From positions 6,262,001-6,326,000 of the forward strand of contig NZ_CP054932.1 of assembly GCF_013364275.1 (NCBI RefSeq): a stretch of DNA of 64,000 bases. The letters are read 5' to 3'. How positions within the stretch are numbered: the first letter of the stretch is position 1; each line of letters opens with the position of its first letter. Origin of the DNA: Actinomadura sp. NAK00032. Its GTDB lineage: Bacteria > Actinomycetota > Actinomycetes > Streptosporangiales > Streptosporangiaceae. A program made the position numbers and the translations under genes. Shown here one piece after another: positions 7,482 through 16,892 of the stretch. The notes under the pieces were generated by a model. The model was given only the letters and a program-made list of their open reading frames with translations, did not search any database and was not told where the DNA came from.

Positions 7482-8276
7482 TCAGGCGTCGTCGCGGACG
7501 GCGGCGACCCAGACGTCGACGCCCGCGTTCTCGAACTCTGCCAGGTCCGCCTTCGGCGCCCGGGCGTCGGTCACCAGGAACGCGATCTCGTCGGCGGGGA
7601 CCGTCTGGAACATCGTGTCCACCCCGACCTTCGTGTGGTCGACCAGCGCGACCACCTCCTGGGCGGCGTGCGCCAGGGCGCGGTCGACGCCCGCGACCAG
7701 CATGTTCGGCGTGGACAGGCCGCGCTCGGCGGTGAGCCCGTTGCCCGAGATGAACGCCCGGCGGACCCGCAGGCTGGCGAGGGTCTGCTCGGCGGCGCCG
7801 CCGACGAGCGCGTGGATGGACCCGCGCAGCGAGCCGCCCGTCATCACGACCTCGACACCGCGCGCCTCGGCGAGCACCTGGGCGACGAGCAGCGAGTTGG
7901 TGACGACGGTGAGCGAGTCGAAGCCGAGGAGCTCGCGGGCGAGTTCCCGGGTGGTCGTGCCCGCGCCGACCACGATCGCGTCGCCCTCCTCGACGAGGTC
8001 GGCGGCCAGCCGCGCGATCGCCGCCTTCTCCACCGCGGCGACCTGGGCCTTCTGCCGGTAGGTCGGCTCCCGGGACAGCCCGTCCGGCGCGACCGCGCCG
8101 CCGTGCCGGCGGTCGAGCAGTCCTTCGGCCTCCAGCGCGCGGATGTCGCGGCGCACGGTCGCCTCGGACGCCTCCAGGGTGGCCGCCAGGTCGCGCATGG
8201 AGACCGCGCCGTTCGCACGGACCATCTCCAGCAGCCGCTGGCGCCGCTCTGCGGCGAACCCCGGACGACGTGGCAT
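7482..8276 (-). CDS. DeoR/GlpR family transcriptional regulator
   Basis: The 264-residue protein has an N-terminal DeoR helix-turn-helix (RRQRLLEMVRANGAVSMRDL..., then EATVRRDIRALEAEG at ~40-54). The C-terminal sugar-phosphate sensor domain is related to ribose-5-phosphate isomerase (VVGAGTTTRELARELLG, then VVTNSLLVAQVLAE and MTGGSLR). Such proteins repress sugar-catabolic genes and respond to phosphorylated sugars. No sugar operon is adjacent, so the target is unknown; glgX lies 1.5 kb away on the other strand. Confidence 0.92.
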   Translation of the reverse strand: MPRRPGFAAERRQRLLEMVRANGAVSMRDLAATLEASEATVRRDIRALEAEGLLDRRHGGAVAPDGLSREPTYRQKAQVAAVEKAAIARLAADLVEEGDAIVVGAGTTTRELARELLGFDSLTVVTNSLLVAQVLAEARGVEVVMTGGSLRGSIHALVGGAAEQTLASLRVRRAFISGNGLTAERGLSTPNMLVAGVDRALAHAAQEVVALVDHTKVGVDTMFQTVPADEIAFLVTDARAPKADLAEFENAGVDVWVAAVRDDA

Positions 8277-8378
8277 GGAGGGCCTTCCCGGAGCGATCCG
8301 ACAGTGACGCTGGCACGTCGATGATGCCAGACCCGCCCGGGCGCCGACCCTGGGTGGATTGATCGTAAACTGAGGGTC

Positions 8379-8927
8379 ATGTCCGGCGACCGCCCCTCGT
8401 GCACCTGCGTGATCTGCCGTGACTACGGCGACCGGGACCGCCTGGACAACTTCCAGCTGCGCACGATCGTCCACATCACCCAGTACGGGTGGAGCGTCGT
8501 CCTCGTGCAGCCCGACGCCGACGGGCCGGGCTGGGCGTACACGATCGGCCTGTGGCACAGCCACGGCGCGCCCGAGCTGGCGATGTTCGGCGGCGACGTG
8601 TACGAGACCGAGGAGGTCCTCAACGCGCTCGGCCGGCGGACCGCCGAGGGCGACGTCCCGGCGGACGGCGAGCGCCGCGACGGCGTCGTCCGGGGGCAGC
8701 AGGCGGCGTTCCGGGACGTCGACCCGCGCTGGTACGACGGCCTGTTCCGCGGTGCGGTGGCGTTCTACCGGCAGCCGCCGCTGCCGGTCCTGCAGGTCGT
8801 CTGGCCCAACCGGCACGGCCTGTTCCCCTGGCAGCCCGGCACCGACCTGCCGTTCCGGCACGCCCAGCCGTGGCTGTGGCTCGACCCGAAGCAGCACCCG
8901 GCCGGCATCTGGACACGGCGCCTCTGA
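8379..8927 (+). CDS. DUF4262 domain protein
   Basis: The 182-residue cytosolic protein belongs to DUF4262, whose function is unknown. Characteristic segments are CTCVICRDYGDRDRLDNF near the N-terminus (a possible C-x-C-x2-C metal site at residues 8-13), GWSVVLVQPD, and WAYTIGLWHSHGAPELAMFG. Promoters for it and the divergent DeoR gene share the ~100 bp upstream. The following GNAT gene begins 39 bp downstream, so a two-gene transcript is possible. Confidence 0.8.
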   Translation: MSGDRPSCTCVICRDYGDRDRLDNFQLRTIVHITQYGWSVVLVQPDADGPGWAYTIGLWHSHGAPELAMFGGDVYETEEVLNALGRRTAEGDVPADGERRDGVVRGQQAAFRDVDPRWYDGLFRGAVAFYRQPPLPVLQVVWPNRHGLFPWQPGTDLPFRHAQPWLWLDPKQHPAGIWTRRL

Positions 8928-8965
8928 CACCGGGCGGGGGCCGCCCGGCGGCGTACGATCGGCGG

Positions 8966-9538
8966 GTGTACGGGCCGATCGCCGAGAGCATCCGGACCCC
9001 GCGCCTCCTGCTGGAGCCGCTGGCGGTCCACCACGCGGACGAGATGGCGCCCGTGCTGGACGATCCCCGCCTGCACCGCCACATCGGCGGCGAGCCCCTC
9101 ACCCTGGAGGAGTTGCGCGCCCGCTACGCGCACCTGGTCGCGGGCCCCGCGCCGTTCCACCAGGAGTGGTGGCTGAACTGGATCGTCCGCCGCGTCCGGG
9201 ACGGGCAGGCCGTCGGCTACGTCCAGGCGACGGTCAAGCCGGCCGCGCCGGGGTTCGCCGTGGGCCCCGCCTCCGCCGGGTCGACGGTCTCGCCGGGCCC
9301 GCCCCGGCACCTGGCGTCCGTCGCCTGGGTCATCGGCATGCCCTACCAGGGGTTCGGCTTCGCGACCGAGGCCGCCCGCGCCCTGCTGGACTGGCTCCGC
9401 GCCCACGGGGCCGGCGAGATCGTCGCGACCGTCCACCCGGACAACCGCGCCTCCGCCGCCGTCGCGTCCAAGATCGGCATGGTGACGACCGGCGAGACCC
9501 GCGACGACGAACTCGTCTGGCGCCTCCCTCCCGGGTGA
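8966..9538 (+). CDS. GNAT family N-acetyltransferase
   Basis: This 190-residue enzyme starts at GTG (VYGPIAESIRTPRLLLEPL), the usual beginning for RimJ/RimL-like GNATs. Acetyl-CoA would bind at MPYQGFGFATEAARALLDWL (residues ~128-147; Q/R-x-x-G-x-A loop as QGFGFA), and the C-terminal NRASAAVASKIGM segment is the usual GNAT motif B. The acceptor amine is unknown. The C-terminus is only ~35 bp from a tandem repeat region that separates it from glgX. Confidence 0.85.
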   Translation: MYGPIAESIRTPRLLLEPLAVHHADEMAPVLDDPRLHRHIGGEPLTLEELRARYAHLVAGPAPFHQEWWLNWIVRRVRDGQAVGYVQATVKPAAPGFAVGPASAGSTVSPGPPRHLASVAWVIGMPYQGFGFATEAARALLDWLRAHGAGEIVATVHPDNRASAAVASKIGMVTTGETRDDELVWRLPPG

Positions 9539-9570
9539 CGCCTCCCGCCAAGGTGACAGTGTGATCGGGT

Positions 9571-9670
9571 CGTCGAGCGAAGCTCGTCCATTGGATGGTG
9601 GTGGGTGGGGGCTGGAGGGGGAACGTCGAGCGAAGCTCGTCCATTGGATGGTGGTGGGTGGGGGCTGGAG
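9571..9670. repeat. Two direct copies of a 47-bp repeat, 53-bp period
   Basis: A 47-bp unit occurs identically at 9571-9617 and 9624-9670. Each copy contains a small hairpin (CGAGC-GAA-GCTCG) followed by a G/T-rich stretch (TGGTGGTGGGTGGGGGCTGG). It lies between the GNAT stop and the glgX ribosome site. It may be a recent tandem duplication, and transcription through it would present two short hairpins ahead of glgX. Confidence 0.9.
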
Positions 9671-9726
9671 GACGGTGGGTAGGCGACAATCGACGGATCA
9701 GGATTCACCGGCCGGAAGGGGACGGT

Positions 9727-11820
<2,094 letters not shown>

Positions 11821-11832
11821 GCGGAGGCTCCC

Positions 11833-12234
11833 CTAGGCGCCGGCGGCCTGGAGCGCGGTCAGGAAGACCAGCACGACCGTGGTGACCGCCACCGCGCCGT
11901 GGACGGCGACCGCGGCGAACGGGAACGCCTGCTCCGCGCCGCGCGCGTGCCGGCCGCCCCGCCCGACGAGCCAGCGGGTGAACAGCACGAAGCCCTGCAG
12001 CACGACGACCAGCAGCACCGCGAACGCGGCCCACGCGTAGCCGGTGTTCCCGGTGGCCAGGTGGGCGATCCATACGGCGAGGCCCGCCACGGCCGCGAGC
12101 GGATGCCCCACCACGACCAGGGTCGGGAACCGCGTCACCTTCGTCGAGCGCCCCCCGTTCAGAAACCAGATGACCAGCAGGTAGCCGCCCGCCGCGGCGG
12201 CCAGGATCCACGCGCACAGCGCCGCGTACTCCAC
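11833..12234 (-). CDS. Small four-helix membrane protein, unknown function
   Basis: This 133-residue protein is mostly hydrophobic, with helices at about residues 3-22, 38-60, 68-88 and 108-130. The GTG at 12234 (VEYAALCAWILAAAAGG) follows a purine-rich GGGAGCGGGG site and puts the first helix at the N-terminus; upstream in-frame residues are Arg-rich and unlikely. It is not assigned to a named family. It is convergent with glgX. Confidence 0.65.
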   Translation of the reverse strand: MEYAALCAWILAAAAGGYLLVIWFLNGGRSTKVTRFPTLVVVGHPLAAVAGLAVWIAHLATGNTGYAWAAFAVLLVVVLQGFVLFTRWLVGRGGRHARGAEQAFPFAAVAVHGAVAVTTVVLVFLTALQAAGA

Positions 12235-12383
12235 CCCCCGCTCCCTTCTGTGGAATTCTCGTCCCCGTCCCCCGCGGGCAAGTGTCACCTCCGAACGCTC
12301 CCGGCATGACGGATTTCTACGGATTGGTACACAACCGGTCATCCGGCCGGTCGAACGGGCGCGTGCAGTAGCTTGGGTGATCT

Positions 12384-13103
12384 ATGCGCCCACTGTCTCC
12401 GGAGCCCGGCGAGGCCGACCTCGCCGAGCGCTACGCGTACCCGCCCGACGGCACCTGGCTGCGGGCCAACATGGTGGCCAGCCTCGACGGGGCGGCGCAG
12501 CGCGACGGGCGCAGCGGCGGCCTCGGCAACGCCGCCGACCGGCACCTGTTCCTGCTGCTGCGCGGGCTCGCCGACGTCGTCCTCATCGGTGCCCAGACGG
12601 TGCGCGCCGAGGGCTACGGGCCGGTCAGGCCCGGCGAGGGCTGGGGCGGCGTCCGGGAGGGGCGCTCCCCCGTCCCGCCGATCGCGATCGTGTCCCGCAG
12701 CCTCGACCTCGACTTCGAGGCCCCCGTCTTCACCGAGGCCGAGGTGCCGACGATGGTGCTGGCCACCGCGTCCGCCGACCCGGCCCGGCTGGCGGCGGCG
12801 CGGGAGCACACCGACGTCATCATCGCGGGGCAGGACTCGCTCGACTTCGCCGTCGCCGTCCGGGAGCTCGCCAAGCGCGGCCACCGGCGGCTGCTGTGCG
12901 AGGGCGGGCCGTCGGTGCTCGGGCAGCTGGTGGCGGCCGGGCTGCTGGACGAGCTGTGCCTGACGCTGAGCCCGCTGCTGCTCGGCGGGAACCCGACCCG
13001 GATCCTGAACGGGCCGCCGGTACCCGTCCCGCCGGAGCTCAAGCTCGCCCACGCCCTCCAGGACGAGGAGTTCCTGTTCCTGCGCTACACCCGCAGCCGG
13101 TAG
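12384..13103 (+). CDS. RibD C-terminal-type pyrimidine reductase (dihydrofolate reductase fold)
   Basis: The 239-residue protein is a stand-alone RibD_C domain, related to 5-amino-6-(5-phosphoribosylamino)uracil reductase and bacterial DHFR. It has the NMVASLDGAAQ start, DRHLFLLLRGLADVVLIGAQTVRAEGYGP, and a glycine-rich nucleotide segment LLCEGGPSVLGQLVAAGLLDELCLTLSPLLLGG. It lacks the RibD deaminase domain. It may serve riboflavin/deazaflavin metabolism or be a broad NADPH reductase. A paralogue lies convergent to it, and their 3' ends overlap by 19 bp. Confidence 0.85.
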   Translation: MRPLSPEPGEADLAERYAYPPDGTWLRANMVASLDGAAQRDGRSGGLGNAADRHLFLLLRGLADVVLIGAQTVRAEGYGPVRPGEGWGGVREGRSPVPPIAIVSRSLDLDFEAPVFTEAEVPTMVLATASADPARLAAAREHTDVIIAGQDSLDFAVAVRELAKRGHRRLLCEGGPSVLGQLVAAGLLDELCLTLSPLLLGGNPTRILNGPPVPVPPELKLAHALQDEEFLFLRYTRSR

Positions 13104-13783
13104 CGGACGAACAGCACGCCCTCGTCGATGTAGAGGGCGGTGGGGTCGAGGGGTACCTCGGTCTCCAGGCCGTCCAAGAGGCGGGTGTGTCGGGGGCTTC
13201 CGAGCAGGGTCGGGGCGATGCTGAGGCACAGCTCGTCGACGAGTGACGCCCGGATCAGCGCGGTCGCCAGGGCGGGGCCGCCCTCGCAGAGCAGATGCTC
13301 GTAGCCGAGGTCTTCGCGGAGCGTCGTGATGGCGGCGGTGAGGTCGACGCCGTCCTCGCCCTCCGCGACCACCTGGATGCCGTTCGGCACGTTCTTACGG
13401 CCGCTTTGCGACGTCACCACGATGGTGGGTGTCTCGGCCTTGGTGAACAGCGGGAGCGTCCAGTCGAGGTCGGCGGAGCGGCTCACCACGACGATGGGCG
13501 CGGGCGGTCGTCCGCGGCGCGCGCGCAGGTCCCGGCGTAGGCGGGCGGGGCCGAGGCGTCCGGTGCGGACGGTGCCGGCGCCCACGAGGATCGCGTCGGT
13601 CAGCGCTCGCAGGCTCCGCAGGACGCGGAAGTCGGCGTCGCCGCCGAGGCCGTCCGTCCAGCCCTCGGCGTCGGTGGCGGACCCGTCCACGCTCGCGACC
13701 ATGCCGAGCCGCAGCCCGGGAAGGTCGCCGTAGGCCTCGTACGGGTCGACGCCGGCGGCGGGCTCCGGCAGCAAACGGCGCAT
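13085..13783 (-). CDS. RibD C-terminal-type pyrimidine reductase, second copy
   Basis: The 232-residue paralogue of the neighbouring convergent gene has the same order of motifs: LGMVASVDGSATD, FRVLRSLRALTDAILVGAGTVRTGRLGP, and LLCEGGPALATALIRASLVDELCLSIAPTLLG. The ATG at 13783 is favoured because the reductase domain begins shortly after; an in-frame GTG lies a few codons upstream. The starts of this gene and the DNA ligase (13848) share a 64-bp divergent promoter region. Confidence 0.83.
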   Translation of the reverse strand: MRRLLPEPAAGVDPYEAYGDLPGLRLGMVASVDGSATDAEGWTDGLGGDADFRVLRSLRALTDAILVGAGTVRTGRLGPARLRRDLRARRGRPPAPIVVVSRSADLDWTLPLFTKAETPTIVVTSQSGRKNVPNGIQVVAEGEDGVDLTAAITTLREDLGYEHLLCEGGPALATALIRASLVDELCLSIAPTLLGSPRHTRLLDGLETEVPLDPTALYIDEGVLFVRYRLRV

Positions 13784-13847
13784 GACCTGCACGTTATCGG
13801 ACACCCCGGGCTGTCGTTCTGTCGGTGCCGTGGCGCAGGATGGGGGG

Positions 13848-14939
13848 ATGGACCTGCCGATCAGCCCGCCGCTGCCGCCGATGCTGGCCAAGGCGGTCAA
13901 GACCATGCCCAAGGGCGACCTGCTGTACGAGCCGAAATGGGACGGCTTCCGCTGCATCGTCTTCCGCGACGGCGACGAGGTGGAGCTGTCCAGCCGCGGC
14001 GAGAAGCCGCTCACCCGCTACTTCCCCGAGCTGGTCGAGGCGGTGAAGCGCGAGCTGCCCGAACGGTGCGTGGTGGACGGCGAGATCGTGCTGCCGAAGG
14101 GGACGCGCCTCGACTTCGACGCGCTCCAGCAGCGCATCCACCCGGCCGCGTCGCGGATCAAGCTGCTGGCGGCGGAGACGCCCGCGTCGTTCGTGGCGTT
14201 CGACCTGCTGGCGCTCGGCGGCGAGTCGCTGATGGAGGTGCCGCTCGGCGAGCGCCGCCGACGGCTCACCGAGACGCTCGCGGGGGTGAAGGCGCCGATC
14301 CACGTGACACCGGCGTCCGACTCCTACGACCTGGCGCTGCGCTGGTTCGACGAGTTCGAGGGCGCCGGGCTGGACGGCGTCATCGCCAAGCCGCGCGACA
14401 CCGTGTACGAGCCCGACAAGCGCGTCCTGTTCAAGGTCAAGCACGAGCGGACCGCCGACTGCGTGGTGGCGGGCTTCCGCTGGCACAAGTCGGGGCCGAT
14501 CGTGGGGTCGCTGCTGCTCGGGCTCTACAACTCCGCGGGCAAGCTCCAGCACGTCGGGGTCGCGGCGTCCTTCACGATGAAGCGGCGCGCCGAGCTGGTC
14601 GAGGAGTTGCAGCCCTACCGGCTGGAGGACCTGTCCGACCACCCGTGGGGCGAGTGGGCGCGCCAGAGCGAGGCGACCGCCGACCGGATGCCCGGCGCGG
14701 TCTCGCGCTGGACGGGCAAGAAGGACCTCAGCTGGGTGGCGCTGCGTCCCGAGCTGGTGGTGGAGGTCGCCTACGAGGCGATGGAGGGCGACCGGTTCCG
14801 GCACACCGCCCGGTTCCGCAACTGGCGTCCCGACCGCACGCCCGAATCGTGCACGTACGAGCAGCTTGAGGTACCGGTCGCCTACGACCTGGCCGACATC
14901 CTCTCCGGCCCGGCGACGAGCCCGCGCGTCGACCGCTGA
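13848..14939 (+). CDS. ligC: ATP-dependent DNA ligase (LigC type)
   Basis: The 363-residue enzyme seals nicks via an enzyme-AMP intermediate. The KxDG motif is EPKWDGFR with the adenylated Lys at residue 30; further nucleotidyltransferase motifs are SRGEKPL, VDGEIVLP, FVAFDLL, GLDGVIAKP and FKVKHERTADC. A C-terminal OB-fold follows (residues ~235-345). Length and the absence of fused polymerase or nuclease domains fit mycobacterial LigC, a back-up end-joining or repair ligase. A LigD-like polymerase lies 10 kb away. The ATG follows TGGGGGG. Confidence 0.93.
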   Translation: MDLPISPPLPPMLAKAVKTMPKGDLLYEPKWDGFRCIVFRDGDEVELSSRGEKPLTRYFPELVEAVKRELPERCVVDGEIVLPKGTRLDFDALQQRIHPAASRIKLLAAETPASFVAFDLLALGGESLMEVPLGERRRRLTETLAGVKAPIHVTPASDSYDLALRWFDEFEGAGLDGVIAKPRDTVYEPDKRVLFKVKHERTADCVVAGFRWHKSGPIVGSLLLGLYNSAGKLQHVGVAASFTMKRRAELVEELQPYRLEDLSDHPWGEWARQSEATADRMPGAVSRWTGKKDLSWVALRPELVVEVAYEAMEGDRFRHTARFRNWRPDRTPESCTYEQLEVPVAYDLADILSGPATSPRVDR

Positions 14940-14943
14940 GCGC

Positions 14944-14980
14944 GCCGCCCCGGGACGCGTCGGGCGCGTCCCGGGGCGGC
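14944..14980. terminator. Bidirectional hairpin terminator between ligC and phoD
   Basis: Perfect 16-bp GC arms (GCCGCCCCGGGACGCG and its complement) surround a 5-nt loop, placed between two convergent stop codons. There is no U-run, as is usual in high-GC actinomycetes. Confidence 0.8.
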
Positions 14981-14987
14981 GGCCGGG

Positions 14988-16673
14988 TCAGGGCTGGGTC
15001 TCGTTGGCGATGGTCTGCTCGATCAGCTCCCGGTCCGGCCGCGCCGTGGCCTTCGCCGACATGAAGGGCCGCAGGTAGGTCTGGTTGACGCCGGGCACGC
15101 GGTCCTCGATGACGAACGTCGCCTTGGTGGAGATCTCGGCGCCCGGCGTGCGGACGGTCGGCAGGGTCTTGAAGTCGGCCTTCATCTCCTCCTTGCCGAT
15201 CGTCGTCATCACGTAGCCGCGCTGGTTGTTGTAGAAGCGCAGGTGCGGGTTGATCTTGAGGAAGGGGTGGTCGGCGGGGTCGGAGTCCGTGCCGTCACCG
15301 GTGCTGGTGATGGACGTGCACACCAGCTCCGAGCCGACGGTCTTCGAGCCGGCGTCGTCGTAGTCGGCCTTCAGGTCGCTGGCCCAGTGGGCGTGGACGT
15401 CGCCGGTGAGCACGACGGGGTTGCGGACCTTCGCGTCCAGCCAGCCCTTGGTGATGCGGTCGCGGGAGGCGGCGTAGCCGTCCCAGGAGTCCATGGAGGT
15501 CTTCTTGACGGGCCCTTCGGTGTTGTCGCGCTGGGCGAAGAACACCTGCTGCCCTAGGACGTCCCAGCGCGCGCGGGAGCGGCGGAAGCCGTCCAGCAGC
15601 CACGCCTCCTGCCGGCCGCCCGTGATGGAGCGCTTCGGGTCGGTGGCCTCGGGGCAGTCCTTGTAGCCGTCGCCGCAGCCCTGGTCGTCGCGGAACTGGC
15701 GGGTGTCGAGCATGTGGAAGGTGGCGAGCCGGCCCCACTGGACGCGCCGGTAGATCTGGATGTCCGGCCCCCTCGGGACGGACGTCCGGCGCAGCGGCAT
15801 GTTCTCGTAGTACGCCTTGAACGCGGCGGCGCGGCGGGCGCGGAACGCCTCGTGGGACGGGGTGTCGGAGTTCGCCTCGGGGATGTCGTCGGCCCAGTTG
15901 TTCTCGACCTCGTGGTCGTCGAACACGACGAGCCACGGCGCCGCCTCGTGCGCGGCCTGCAGGTCGCGGTCGGACTTGTACTGGGCGTGCCGCAGCCGGT
16001 AGTTCGCGAGGGTGACCGTCTCGGGGCCCTCGTGGTCGCGGACGTTGCCGCCCGGGATGTTGTAGACGCCCTTCTTGTACTCGTACTGGTAGTCGCCCAG
16101 GTGCAGGACGATGTCGGGGTGCTCCTCGGCGAGCCGCCGGTAGGCGGTGAAGTAGCCGTGCTCGAACTGGCTGCAGGAGACGAACGCCATCGCCAGCGCG
16201 GGCCCGTAGGTGGCGGGATGCGGGGTGGTGCGGGTCCGGCCCGCCGGGGAGACGTGCGCGCCGGTGCGGAACCGGTACCAGTAGTCGCGTCCGGGGCGCA
16301 GGCCGTTCAGCTCGACGTGCACGGAGTGCGCGGCCTCGGGGCGGGCGGCGGCGGTGCCGCGCCGCACGACGCGGCGGAAGCGCTCGTCGGCCGCGACCTC
16401 CCAGCGGACGGGGACGGTGCGCGACGGCATGCCGCCGAGGCCGTCCTCGGCGAGGGGGTTCAGGGCGAGCCGGGTCCACAGGACGAACCCGTCGGCGTCG
16501 GGGTCGCCGGACGCGACGCCGAGGGTGAACGGGTCGCCGGGCAGGGTGCGCGGGCGCGGGGCGGCGGCGTGCGCGGTGCCCGGGACGAGCGGTCCGGCGG
16601 CGGCGGTGGCGGTGGCGAGCCCGCCGGCGACCAGGAAGGTTCTCCGGTTCAGCGGGTGCGCGGAGTCGGCCAT
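14988..16673 (-). CDS. phoD: Secreted alkaline phosphatase D (PhoD)
   Basis: The 561-residue phosphomonoesterase/phosphodiesterase is exported by Tat: the twin-arginine signal NRRTFLVAGG (Arg10-Arg11) precedes a hydrophobic run and an AHA cleavage site near residue 35. The PhoD N-terminal domain (FTLGVASGDPDADGFVLWTRL) is followed by the metallophosphatase core with FVSCSQFEHGYF, LHLGDYQYEY, VVFDDHEVENNW and TGDVHAHW, which bind Fe/Ca. It releases phosphate from extracellular esters. A candidate PHO box lies upstream at 16732-16759. Confidence 0.95.
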   Translation of the reverse strand: MADSAHPLNRRTFLVAGGLATATAAAGPLVPGTAHAAAPRPRTLPGDPFTLGVASGDPDADGFVLWTRLALNPLAEDGLGGMPSRTVPVRWEVAADERFRRVVRRGTAAARPEAAHSVHVELNGLRPGRDYWYRFRTGAHVSPAGRTRTTPHPATYGPALAMAFVSCSQFEHGYFTAYRRLAEEHPDIVLHLGDYQYEYKKGVYNIPGGNVRDHEGPETVTLANYRLRHAQYKSDRDLQAAHEAAPWLVVFDDHEVENNWADDIPEANSDTPSHEAFRARRAAAFKAYYENMPLRRTSVPRGPDIQIYRRVQWGRLATFHMLDTRQFRDDQGCGDGYKDCPEATDPKRSITGGRQEAWLLDGFRRSRARWDVLGQQVFFAQRDNTEGPVKKTSMDSWDGYAASRDRITKGWLDAKVRNPVVLTGDVHAHWASDLKADYDDAGSKTVGSELVCTSITSTGDGTDSDPADHPFLKINPHLRFYNNQRGYVMTTIGKEEMKADFKTLPTVRTPGAEISTKATFVIEDRVPGVNQTYLRPFMSAKATARPDRELIEQTIANETQP

Positions 16674-16731
16674 GGAGGAGCGACCTTTCGGAGGGTTCCG
16701 GCAGTGATCGCCGGAAAGCCTCACGAAGATC

Positions 16732-16759
16732 GGTGACCGCGGGGTACCGCGCGGGTGAC
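16732..16759 (-). promoter_or_regulatory. Candidate PHO box upstream of phoD
   Basis: On the phoD strand, GTCACCC and GTCACCG repeat with a 22-bp period and a weaker GTACCCC lies between them, i.e. roughly three 11-bp steps. PhoP boxes of Streptomyces are built from 11-bp direct units whose conserved part resembles GTTCACC. It lies about 60 bp upstream of the phoD start. The match is partial. Confidence 0.4.
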
Positions 16760-16892
16760 GCCTGCCCCAACAAAGACGATCTTTTGCCCGGAACCAGAAG
16801 ATCATCCGATGGGACGGCCAAGGATGCTAGGCTAGCGGCTTACGACTTGCGCATAGAAAACCTCATCCTATGAATAGGAGTGTAGTCGAGGC

